From assembly GCF_030388325.1 (NCBI RefSeq), contig NZ_CP103794.1, positions 3,906,001 through 3,970,000 on the forward strand: a DNA stretch of 64,000 nucleotides. Reading direction: 5' to 3'. The notes under the pieces were generated by a model. The model had not been told where the DNA came from. It made no database searches and saw nothing but the letters and a program-made list of their open reading frames with translations. The position numbers and the translations under genes are program-made. Shown here one piece after another: positions 45,310 through 53,338 of this stretch. Position 1 is the stretch's first letter. Each line of letters begins with the position of its first letter. The DNA is from Flavobacterium johnsoniae (GTDB lineage Bacteria > Bacteroidota > Bacteroidia > Flavobacteriales > Flavobacteriaceae).

Positions 45310-47322
45310 CTAATAAACTTCTATTTCTCCAATTTTTAATACAGATTCTGCAGTTTTACTTTCAAAATAAAATCTAATTTTAGATGATTTTACTTTATCA
45401 AAAACAATATCATTTTTAGTATTTGCAATCAATTTATTTGAGTTTGCAACTTTTTTCCATTGCCCATTTTTTTCTAAAATTCCTACGCTGCAAGTTTGAT
45501 CAATAAAGTTTTTATCTTTTTTATCTACAAATGACAAAATTGTTTTGTAGAATTCTTTTTCTGATCCAAAATCAATTTCAATCCAATTTTCTTTCTCTGC
45601 AAAAATTTTATTTTCATAATAATTTCTCACATTGTCAAAATACCAAATTCTGCCATCGTTTAATTTATTTAAATCTTTTGAATCTGAATTGGATGTAGCC
45701 ACTTTCGGAAAATCTTTTTCTCTAATATTTACCCCCAAATTTAGTTCTTCTTTTGAAGGCTGATCTATGTTTTTATTGGTAGAAAGATTAATTATTTTCT
45801 TTTCTAAAGTTGAAGGTTTCACAACCATTTTCCCATCTACATAAACAGACAATCCTTTTCCTTTTTTGTAATGATTTCCACTTTTATCATATAAAATAGT
45901 CAGGTTTTGACCGTGATAACGAACGTTTTCTAAACAGAAATATGTCAAATTATCTTCTACAAGCGGATTGATTTCTAATTTATTGCCTTGTGTAGGTCTG
46001 ATGCCGCACAAACCCGTAATAATTAAATCGTTAAATTCCGAATGATTATAATGCTCGCTTCTTTGGTCAAAATCGGCAATTGCGCCTTTTTCATCTGGAT
46101 AATAATTTTCTAGAATATTCAATTTTCCATTTTTATAATGCTGATTAGCATATTGTTTCAAAATTTCCCAATAATCCTTTTTAGTAATCTCTTTTTGATT
46201 GTAATTATTTAGGAGATTTGCCATTCCCAACAAAACTTGAGTTGTTTGATACGGCCAACTTGGCCCGTTCCATTGGCATTCTTTTGCTCCATTTGGACCA
46301 AATCGATATTGTTTCATATAATATTGATAGGAAGGTTCAACGGTTCTTAATCCGTATGCACCTCCAAAATGCTCTGGAGAACGCAAACGCGACCAAGCCG
46401 AATTGTATTTCTGATTATCATCTGGCAAGTTGTAAACCCAAGGAACAAAACCAACCAGTTCGCGTCCGCGAATAAAATCCCAATATTTTACAAATTCATT
46501 ATTAACTTTAAATCGATCTGTAAAATGCCTTAAAGTCGGATTCCACAATTTCTCCTGAAAATTTTGTTTTTGTTCTAATGCTTTTTGCTGATATTTTTCA
46601 GCCAATTTTAAATCGTCATTCAATAAAGCAATTTTAGAAATCGCCAAAGCATTTGCATACATATAACTATTTATCGAAGGACGAAATCCGTCGCCGCCAG
46701 TAAATCCGTCAGTTCCACCGCTCGCATCTATGGAAGAAATTGTGTTTTCTGTGGCATCCATAACAGGTTCGACAAAATAGAGTTTTTTTGAAGCATCATA
46801 ATGATCTTGCCAATCTGCATCAATTTTCATCATCGACGGCAATTGTTTTGTAATAAAATCTTTGTCTTGATTAATTAAATAATTGGCATAAGTTGCATCT
46901 GCAATCGATTCGGTATAACGGCGATTGTTTCCGCCATGCTGATACATAAAATCAATGTAATTATTTAGATATAAACGATCTTTAAGCCATCTTCCTTCAT
47001 AAATATGAAAAACTGTCGCTGCATTTAAGGTATTGTAAGGCTTGTGATCCCAACTCATTGCATTTAGAAACTCTGTTACAACATAACCATAATCGCCAAT
47101 ATTTCTGAGATGCGCTTTGTAAACTTCCCAACGATAATAATAAACGTCTTCTATTTCTTTATCTGAAATTTCAAAAAATGGAATATTTTTCTCGTACCAA
47201 TCGCTATCATTTCCATAGTGAGAAATACTTTTTTTATTAGAATCTATAAAATGAGTTTCGTTTTTTTGAGCCAAAATCGGCAAAGAAATCAGTAAAGAAA
47301 ACAGGAGAAAATAATGTCTCAT
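45310..47322 (-). CDS. Secreted (alpha/alpha)6-barrel glycoside hydrolase (MGH1/GH63-like) with discoidin-like domain
   Basis: A 670-residue protein with a signal peptide (ending PILAQ). The central (alpha/alpha)6-barrel (about 60-470) has motifs of the MGH1/GH63/trehalase-related clan: YYRWEVYKAHLRN, DATENTISSIDASGGTDGFTGG (Asp/Glu-rich; central part), RGRELVGFVPW and CQWNGPSWPYQTTQ. The end (about 530-670) is an F5/8-type-C-like beta-sandwich (LNDGRIWYFDN; NWIEIDFGSEKEF). I cannot assign a CAZy family. Context (GH43, GH127, GH2) suggests an arabinan or RG-I side-chain activity. It is separated from the next gene upstream by a 468-bp gap that is largely filled by a palindromic element, so it probably has its own promoter. 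Confidence 0.8.
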   Translation of the reverse strand: MRHYFLLFSLLISLPILAQKNETHFIDSNKKSISHYGNDSDWYEKNIPFFEISDKEIEDVYYYRWEVYKAHLRNIGDYGYVVTEFLNAMSWDHKPYNTLNAATVFHIYEGRWLKDRLYLNNYIDFMYQHGGNNRRYTESIADATYANYLINQDKDFITKQLPSMMKIDADWQDHYDASKKLYFVEPVMDATENTISSIDASGGTDGFTGGDGFRPSINSYMYANALAISKIALLNDDLKLAEKYQQKALEQKQNFQEKLWNPTLRHFTDRFKVNNEFVKYWDFIRGRELVGFVPWVYNLPDDNQKYNSAWSRLRSPEHFGGAYGLRTVEPSYQYYMKQYRFGPNGAKECQWNGPSWPYQTTQVLLGMANLLNNYNQKEITKKDYWEILKQYANQHYKNGKLNILENYYPDEKGAIADFDQRSEHYNHSEFNDLIITGLCGIRPTQGNKLEINPLVEDNLTYFCLENVRYHGQNLTILYDKSGNHYKKGKGLSVYVDGKMVVKPSTLEKKIINLSTNKNIDQPSKEELNLGVNIREKDFPKVATSNSDSKDLNKLNDGRIWYFDNVRNYYENKIFAEKENWIEIDFGSEKEFYKTILSFVDKKDKNFIDQTCSVGILEKNGQWKKVANSNKLIANTKNDIVFDKVKSSKIRFYFESKTAESVLKIGEIEVY

Positions 47323-47470
47323 AAATTAAAAATCTTTCTTTGTTAAATTGTTTATATAGCAACAAATAAAGAGATTATAATTTTTTAAGACTGGACAAAA
47401 AATTTCATTCTTTCTCGAATTAGTCTCAATTCAGAGATTTTAATTGAAAAGACTTCTATTAATGTCTATT

Positions 47471-47776
47471 TTTTTTAAACACATAGTCCCGAAGCTTCGG
47501 GATAGTTTTGCTTTGTGTGCAAAAGGCGTTTCACTTGTTTAAACAAACATAGTTGGTGTCTCTCGTATTCAGAGCAGTTTGTCATTCCGAGGAACGAGGA
47601 ATCTCCGCAAGTAGCTCCGTAATCATAGTCGATAATCTTTGTCGAGCTTCTCGTGGAGATTCCTCGTTCCTCGGAATGACAACTTTGAGGCTATGTGTTA
47701 GAAACTAGTTTCTTTTCATCACCTTTTCAAACAAAAAAATCTATCCCGAAGCTTCGGGACTATGTATTAAAAAAAA
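47471..47776. repeat. Palindromic repeat element, copy B, with a nested 138-bp palindrome
   Basis: Outer arms of 25 bp (47481-47505 and 47741-47765) are perfect reverse complements: ACATAG followed by the palindrome TCCCGAAGCTTCGGGA. Inside are the box AAAAGGCGTTTCACTTG (47521-47537) and AACAAACATAG, then a cargo at 47553-47690, then CTATGTGTTAGAAACTAG. The cargo contains perfect 28-bp arms (47579-47606 and 47655-47682; core GTCATTCCGAGGAACGAGGA) around a 48-nt loop. Compared with copy A at the window start, the cargo is an insertion between CATAG and CTATG. No coding potential. Apart from this element I see nothing in the 47323-47790 gap. Confidence 0.8.
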
Positions 47777-47790
47777 TCTCAGCGTTTCAT

Positions 47791-49404
47791 TTAATTATTC
47801 TTCACATCAAAAGAATTAAAAATTCCGAAACTGGTTTCTCCTTTAGCAACAATTCCAATTCTATATCCCATTCCCCATGGCGCATATTTATCTGGATTAA
47901 AACTCAAAGCTTCAATTTTTATCCAATCCGAATTTTTCTCTTTATAATAAAATTCCAGCGTTTTGGCTTTTTCTAAAACATTCATTTTCAATTCTACTTC
48001 ACCAGAAAAACTTTTATCAATCTGTTTTAAAACTTGATATTCATTTTCTAAATTATTAAAAATCTTAATTCCGTTTTTAGAAACCGAGACGCCAATTCCA
48101 CCCAATTCTCCAGGCCAAGTACTTTTGTAAATGGCTCCGCCCAAAGCAATTCCAGTTTCTGTATTGGTAATTTGCAAAGAAGTTTTTACTGTAAAATCAA
48201 CCGATTTAATGTATTGACCTAAAAAAGTTCCAAGATTATGATTCTCATTTGAGGCTTTCAATTCTAAACCATTTTTAAAACTCAATTCTGGTCTTTCTTT
48301 TTTTGAAGGCCATTGCCAAGCCAAATTCAGTTTTTGATCTTTTTGAAAATTATCATTAAAATCCAATTCTGATTTTGGTCGATTTGCCGTGATATTATTT
48401 CGTAAAACTGGCCAACCATCTTCGCCCGCAACCAATTCTTCTATTACTCCTTCGCGTCCAACATAAACATCATAATCCATATTAAAAGCATGATACAGCA
48501 TAAACAATCTGCCTTCTTCGGTCGTAATAACTGTTCCGTGACCTGGACATCTCCATTTTTCATTGCTAACCATAATTGGGTTTTGCGGATATTTTTCCCA
48601 AACACCACTTTCTAAGCTTTTAGTTCTTGCAATTCCTGTTTTATAATTACATCTCGCGTCGCAACAACCGCCAACGGCGTATAAACTATAAATATAATCT
48701 CCGAATTTAAAAAAACATGCACCTTCAACAAGCGCCGTTTCCCAAGGCTGACTGTTGGTATAAACTTTCTTTTTTGTTCCTAGTAATTCAGTTCTAGTTT
48801 CGTTGATTTCTTGCATCCAAATCCACGATTCTTTGCCGCAACCGTTACCGTCATTTTTCCAGAAAGCATATATTTTGCCGTTATCTTCCATTTCAAAAGC
48901 ATCAATCGCACCGCAATCATCTTCTATAATTACTGGACCATTATCGATAAATTTACCGGTTTCTATTTTAGAAGCATCAATCCAAGCTGTTCCGCATTGC
49001 AATCCCGGATTTCCTTTTGTATTTCTATTGTGAGCCGTGTAATATGCGTAAATTTTATTCTGTTTTTTATCGTAAGCCAATTCCGAAGCCCAAAAATTAT
49101 TTTCGCCCCATTGGTCTTTCATGTCTTTAAATCCGTTTGGAAAAACATGATTAATAAGTGTCCAATTTTTCAAATCTGTCGATTTATAAATCGTAAAATA
49201 AGGAGCCCATTCATTGGTAGTTGAAGTTGCGTAATATATATTTCCAACTCTAATAATCGAAGGATCTGGATTATCGCCAGGCAATGCCGGATTGACTAAT
49301 TCTAAAGGTTTTGGATTGGTTGTTATAATTTGCTTTTTACTGCCGCATGAAAATAAAAGCAAAGCAATGAATATGTAGAGTATATTTTTCATTATATTTT
49401 TCAT
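47791..49404 (-). CDS. GH43 family lipoprotein
   Basis: A 537-residue GH43 enzyme: lipoprotein signal (Cys20 in LLFSCGSKK; basic residues after Cys, so probably periplasm-facing), five-bladed propeller, then a concanavalin-like domain (about 345-537). The catalytic triad is Asp47 in DNPDPS, Asp168 in AIDAFEMEDNG and Glu227 in LVEGACF. The propeller has several extra cysteines (GGCCDARC). A second ATG at codon 5 (49392) is an equally likely start; the two ATGs lie in a short tandem duplication of ATGAAAAATATA. Probably an arabinofuranosidase or galactosidase on pectin side chains. It stands alone between two palindromic elements. Confidence 0.91.
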   Translation of the reverse strand: MKNIMKNILYIFIALLLFSCGSKKQIITTNPKPLELVNPALPGDNPDPSIIRVGNIYYATSTTNEWAPYFTIYKSTDLKNWTLINHVFPNGFKDMKDQWGENNFWASELAYDKKQNKIYAYYTAHNRNTKGNPGLQCGTAWIDASKIETGKFIDNGPVIIEDDCGAIDAFEMEDNGKIYAFWKNDGNGCGKESWIWMQEINETRTELLGTKKKVYTNSQPWETALVEGACFFKFGDYIYSLYAVGGCCDARCNYKTGIARTKSLESGVWEKYPQNPIMVSNEKWRCPGHGTVITTEEGRLFMLYHAFNMDYDVYVGREGVIEELVAGEDGWPVLRNNITANRPKSELDFNDNFQKDQKLNLAWQWPSKKERPELSFKNGLELKASNENHNLGTFLGQYIKSVDFTVKTSLQITNTETGIALGGAIYKSTWPGELGGIGVSVSKNGIKIFNNLENEYQVLKQIDKSFSGEVELKMNVLEKAKTLEFYYKEKNSDWIKIEALSFNPDKYAPWGMGYRIGIVAKGETSFGIFNSFDVKNN

Positions 49405-49433
49405 TATATTTTTTTAATTGTTGAGTGTGTTTT

Positions 49434-49640
49434 TAAACACATAGAAACATAGATTTTTTTTGCTTTTGAAAACGTTATGGAAAGAAAATAGTTTCTAAGA
49501 TATTGTCGATACTAGATAACTTTGTCAAAGTTTTGAACTTTGACAAAGTTTGACGTAAAGTCACTTACTCGAAACTATGTTTGTTTAAATAAGTAAAACG
49601 CCTCTTCAACGTTTGCAAAATCTATGTTTCTATGTGTTTA
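49434..49640. repeat. Palindromic repeat element, copy C, with a TTTGTCAAAG hairpin as cargo
   Basis: Perfect 24-bp terminal inverted repeats (49434-49457 and 49617-49640; core ACATAGAAACATAG). The element is inverted relative to copies A and B: CTATGTTTGTTTAAATAAG then TAAAACGCCTCTT (49575-49606) is the reverse complement of the GGCGTTT box, and AAAGAAAATAGTTTCTAAG (49481-49499) matches the other flank. The interior has a different palindrome, AACTTTGTCAAAGTT (49518-49532) with AACTTTGACAAAGTT (49536-49550) and a 3-nt loop. It fills the gap between the GH43 gene and the next operon. Confidence 0.8.
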
Positions 49641-49659
49641 AAAAACACTCAAATGTTAT

Positions 49660-50631
49660 TTATTGTTTTTGAATAGTAGGCCAATCATCATTTTTCCATT
49701 TTAACTTTAAGTTGGATAAATACCAAGATTTTCCGTCTTTGGTATTATTTCCTTGATAGAAAAGCCAATATTGTCCTTTTTGATCTTTGAAAATATCTGG
49801 ATGACCCGATTCTGCCGAATTCCATGTTCCAGATTTTCCGTTTTCTAGAAAAGGTTTCACGCCATTTCGTTCCCAATGAATTCCGTCTGTGCTTCTTGCA
49901 ATGCCAATTTGCTGTGGCCCGTTGTTGTAAGCGCCAGCATAAAACATATATAAATATTTTCCTTTTTTGACGCAGGAAGCGCCTTCAACGCAGTTTTTTT
50001 CCCAATCTAAGGTGGGTTCCATTACAGAATTATTGGTTAATTGCGTCCAGTCTTTTTTATCGAAATTGGTTTTGATTGGTGCCGATGCAACTCCTTGTTT
50101 CTGAATTTTATAAGACGTATCTCGAGTAGCAAAATACAGAAAATACTTTCCTTGAAATTCTATCACTTCAGCATCAATCGCACGTCCGCAAGTCCAGTCT
50201 CCTGTTGGACTGAAAATTGGATTGGATTGATTTCTTGTAAAATGAATTCCGTCTGTTGAATAAGCATGACAAATGGCGTCTTTTAAGCCATTTCCATACG
50301 TTTGATAAAACAAATGAATCGTATCGTTTCGTACTAAAGCACCTGGTGCGCAGAGTCCGTTTTTCTCATATTCTGCTCCAGAATTAATTTCGCCTTCTTT
50401 TCTCCAGTCTTTTAGATTATCGCTTTTTGCAATCCCAATATGCCAGCCCGAAATTTCTTTTCCCGGAATCGAATAATACATCCAATAGCTTTTCTTGAAA
50501 AAAACTATTTTCGGATCTTTAGCAACTGGGTTTCCAGACGACGTATCTGTAAAATACATTTCGGGCTTTTCTTGAGCGAAAGAAGAAATCGTAAATGCAA
50601 AAAAAACAAAGATTAAGAGTATATTTTTCAT
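49660..50631 (-). CDS. Secreted five-bladed-propeller glycosidase (GH43-like)
   Basis: A 323-residue single-domain protein with a signal peptide (ending SSFAQ). The fold is a five-bladed beta-propeller of the GH43/GH32/GH117 superclan: repeated blades such as DPKIVFFKKSYWMYYS and GKYLYMFYAGAYNNG. Acidic residues in the GH43 positions are Asp39 (KDPKI), Asp153 (RAIDAEVI) and Glu217 (CVEGASC). It has no second domain and is too divergent for me to name the family; GH43 in the wide sense is most likely. It is the last gene of an operon with GH2 and two GH127-type genes (10-bp gap to GH2), so it probably removes arabinose- or galactose-type residues. Confidence 0.84.
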   Translation of the reverse strand: MKNILLIFVFFAFTISSFAQEKPEMYFTDTSSGNPVAKDPKIVFFKKSYWMYYSIPGKEISGWHIGIAKSDNLKDWRKEGEINSGAEYEKNGLCAPGALVRNDTIHLFYQTYGNGLKDAICHAYSTDGIHFTRNQSNPIFSPTGDWTCGRAIDAEVIEFQGKYFLYFATRDTSYKIQKQGVASAPIKTNFDKKDWTQLTNNSVMEPTLDWEKNCVEGASCVKKGKYLYMFYAGAYNNGPQQIGIARSTDGIHWERNGVKPFLENGKSGTWNSAESGHPDIFKDQKGQYWLFYQGNNTKDGKSWYLSNLKLKWKNDDWPTIQKQ

Positions 50632-50641
50632 TTGTATAATT

Positions 50642-53332
50642 TTAAAAAATTCTTTTTAGTTCAATTCCGTTCAAAATAGTTTTTCCAGTTTTTTGTTTAA
50701 AATCTACTTGAATTCCTTTACCGTCTTTTACGAAAATTGTAGTTTTTATATCAACTGCTTTTTCTGGTTCGAGATAATTATTATTTCCAAAATTTTCTAG
50801 AAAAAGCTGTTCATTAACCAAAACATCAAAAACTCTGAATGCTTTTTCTTCTTTCTGATTTTTCTCTGTTAAATTATAAGCCAGAGCTTCTCTGGTATTT
50901 CCTGAAATAAGTTCGGCAAAATATAAAGTCAATTCGTATTTTCCGTCTGGAACATCAAATTTAAAAGCTTCAATTCCTTCTCTTTGTGTTTGATAAATTG
51001 GATCATTTTCAGTTCCTTTTATCAATTTATTTGTTCCGTATGGAATTAGCGGATTTCCAGACATTTTATAAATTTCACCGCCAACATAACCCCAACTCCC
51101 TTTTGTATATGCTTTTTCTGGAAGCCAATTTTGCTGTGTCAGTTCATCTGTATATTGTCTTTGATCTCCTAAATTAACTCTAATATTTTCGAAAGGATAT
51201 TTTGTGCTGTTTAAATTCGGTGCATAAATGGTGAAATGAATTGACGCAAAATCTTTTACACTTTCGTTTGAAGTCGAAAACGCTTCTACAAAATTATTTC
51301 CATTTTTGAACGGAACTTTAAAAATCGTTGAACCTTCTTTTATCTTTTGACTTCCTAAACTTTGCCCATTAATTTTTAAAGTAACTTCTTTTTCATTCGA
51401 AAAAACTTCTAAATCTTGATAAAAAACAGATTCATTTTCTAAACTCAAAACTCCAGAACGATTTGTCCAGTTTTTCGAACCAATGCTTACAACTGGCTTT
51501 TTCAGCAATCTAGCCTGATAAAAATAATACGCATCTTTCGGAATTCTGTCCCAAGAAATAATTCCTTTATTATTCATATGCGGCCAACTTTCGGCTCTTC
51601 CTTCCGAATTAAATTCAACTAAATTCCAAATTGTACCTCCCGCAACGTAATCGATATTTTCAATAGCATTTAAATAATGTTTATGATAAAGCATCGCATA
51701 ATCCATTGTTTTATCAAACTTCTGCGGATTATCAGCACGCATTCTTCTATCGGCATCGGCACCAAATTCTGTAATTACCAAAGGTTTGTCTGGCAATAAT
51801 TTATGATGTTTTTCAAGAAAAGTTTCTAAACCGCTAAAAACGCCATCGTACCAACCGTAATATAAATTCCATCCCACAATCATTGGAATTTTTGTTAACC
51901 CGACCGAATTGTACAAGTCAAAATTTCCATGATTGGGAAGCATTGTATAACGAGTTGGATCTTCCTCTCTGGTTGCATTTTCCAGTTTTTGTGCCAAAGC
52001 AGCGACATTTTTATAATACGTTTGTCTTTCAGCCGATTTTTCATCGTATCTCGGACGTAGCAAAACTTCGTTCATATTTGCCCAAACAATCACACTCGGA
52101 TGATTAAAATTCTGGCGAATCATTTCGCGCTGCATTTCAATACTATTATCTTCAAAAGCTTTCGTTTCTGTAATTCGGTTTACTTCTGGAGTTTCTACCA
52201 TTGCCAAAAGTCCGATTCTATCACAAGCTTCTAGAACCGAAGGATCTTGTGGATAATGCGCGATGCGAACAAAATTGCCTCCCATATCTTTAATGAGTTG
52301 CATATCTTTTTCTGCCAAAGCATCTGGCAACGCATTAGCCAAATCTTTATAATCTTGATGTCGATTTGCTCCAATTAATTTTGTTGGTTTTCCGTTTAAG
52401 AAAAAGCCTTTATCTCCGCTAAAAGAAAACCATCTAAAACCAATTGGTGCAGAAAATAAATCTAATTGCTCTTTAGTTTTTTTATCCGAAATAACAGCAA
52501 CCAATTTATACAAATAAGGTTCATCTGGTGACCATAATTTTGGGTTTTGAATTGGCTTTGAAAGCTGTGAAAACGCTGTTTTAGAGTTTGGGTTCAAATT
52601 TAAACTAAAACTTAAAGTAGAAACTTCTATATTATTTTTATCCAATAATTTAGTTGTAATAATTATTTCTTTTGAAAGTTTGGAGTTATTTTCAATATTT
52701 CCTTCAAGTTTAAATTTAGATAAAGTACTTGAAACTTCTGGAGTTGTAATAAATATCCCTTCAGAAGCATAGTTTGTCATATCAAAATGAACGTCGTTTG
52801 TTGCAATTAAATAAACATCGCGATAAATTCCTCCGTAGAATGTAAAATCAGCATCCAAAGGCGGAATATTTTCGTTATAACTGTTATCTACTTTTACTAC
52901 AATTTGGTTTCCTTTTTCAGGATTTTCGAATTGAAGAAATTCATTTATAGGAAAACTAAAAGCGGTGTATCCGCCAATATGCGAACCTACTTTTTTTCCG
53001 TTAATAAATACCTCAGTAGTCTGACTTGAACCTTCAAAATACAGATAAACCGATTTGTTTTTCCAATCTGGATTTACAAAAAGAGTTTTCTTATACCAGC
53101 CTTCGCCACGATAATATCCCCATTGGTCGTCCATGACATCCAATTTATTCCAGCTATGCGGTAAATTGACATCTTCCCAAATCACAGTTTTGGAATTTTC
53201 TAAATCAGCCAAACTTAATTTCCCTTTGTAAAATTGCCAATTCGAATTAATGGATTGCTTTATTTTTTCCTGACCAAATCCAGCCACGAAACAAAATAGA
53301 CTTAAAAACAGTAAAATCTTTCTTTTAATCAT
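50642..53332 (-). CDS. GH2 family beta-glycosidase with C-terminal malectin-like domain
   Basis: An 896-residue secreted enzyme (signal ending AGFGQ). In order: GH2 sugar-binding domain (about 25-180, including WGYYRGEGWYKKTL and DADFTFYGGIYRDVYL); Ig-like domain (about 185-300); TIM barrel (about 305-600) with acid/base Glu422 in ANMNEV and nucleophile Glu522 in ITEFGAD; a beta-sandwich (about 615-705); and a malectin-like domain (about 715-896, IRVNLGDQRQYTDE to the end). GH2 enzymes with this layout are mostly beta-galactosidases, with some beta-glucuronidases and arabinosidases; galactan or arabinogalactan side chains of RG-I are a reasonable target. Gaps of 6 and 10 bp to its neighbours indicate one operon. 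Confidence 0.93.
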   Translation of the reverse strand: MIKRKILLFLSLFCFVAGFGQEKIKQSINSNWQFYKGKLSLADLENSKTVIWEDVNLPHSWNKLDVMDDQWGYYRGEGWYKKTLFVNPDWKNKSVYLYFEGSSQTTEVFINGKKVGSHIGGYTAFSFPINEFLQFENPEKGNQIVVKVDNSYNENIPPLDADFTFYGGIYRDVYLIATNDVHFDMTNYASEGIFITTPEVSSTLSKFKLEGNIENNSKLSKEIIITTKLLDKNNIEVSTLSFSLNLNPNSKTAFSQLSKPIQNPKLWSPDEPYLYKLVAVISDKKTKEQLDLFSAPIGFRWFSFSGDKGFFLNGKPTKLIGANRHQDYKDLANALPDALAEKDMQLIKDMGGNFVRIAHYPQDPSVLEACDRIGLLAMVETPEVNRITETKAFEDNSIEMQREMIRQNFNHPSVIVWANMNEVLLRPRYDEKSAERQTYYKNVAALAQKLENATREEDPTRYTMLPNHGNFDLYNSVGLTKIPMIVGWNLYYGWYDGVFSGLETFLEKHHKLLPDKPLVITEFGADADRRMRADNPQKFDKTMDYAMLYHKHYLNAIENIDYVAGGTIWNLVEFNSEGRAESWPHMNNKGIISWDRIPKDAYYFYQARLLKKPVVSIGSKNWTNRSGVLSLENESVFYQDLEVFSNEKEVTLKINGQSLGSQKIKEGSTIFKVPFKNGNNFVEAFSTSNESVKDFASIHFTIYAPNLNSTKYPFENIRVNLGDQRQYTDELTQQNWLPEKAYTKGSWGYVGGEIYKMSGNPLIPYGTNKLIKGTENDPIYQTQREGIEAFKFDVPDGKYELTLYFAELISGNTREALAYNLTEKNQKEEKAFRVFDVLVNEQLFLENFGNNNYLEPEKAVDIKTTIFVKDGKGIQVDFKQKTGKTILNGIELKRIF

Positions 53333-53338
53333 TTACAT

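Noticed and set aside
47395..47412. TGTCCAGT on the minus strand before the 670-residue hydrolase as a member of the TGTCCATT regulon
   Set aside because: A single imperfect half-site without the N17-CAGTAATTT part or a 21-bp partner.
47481..47765. Short IS element or transposase remnant between 47.5 and 47.8 kb
   Set aside because: There is no open frame of useful length and no transposase motif; the segment is explained by nested inverted repeats.
49387..49408. Tandem ATGAAAAATATA duplication at the GH43 start as a phase-variation tract
   Set aside because: The unit is 12 bp, a multiple of three, so slippage would not change frame; it only creates two alternative ATGs.
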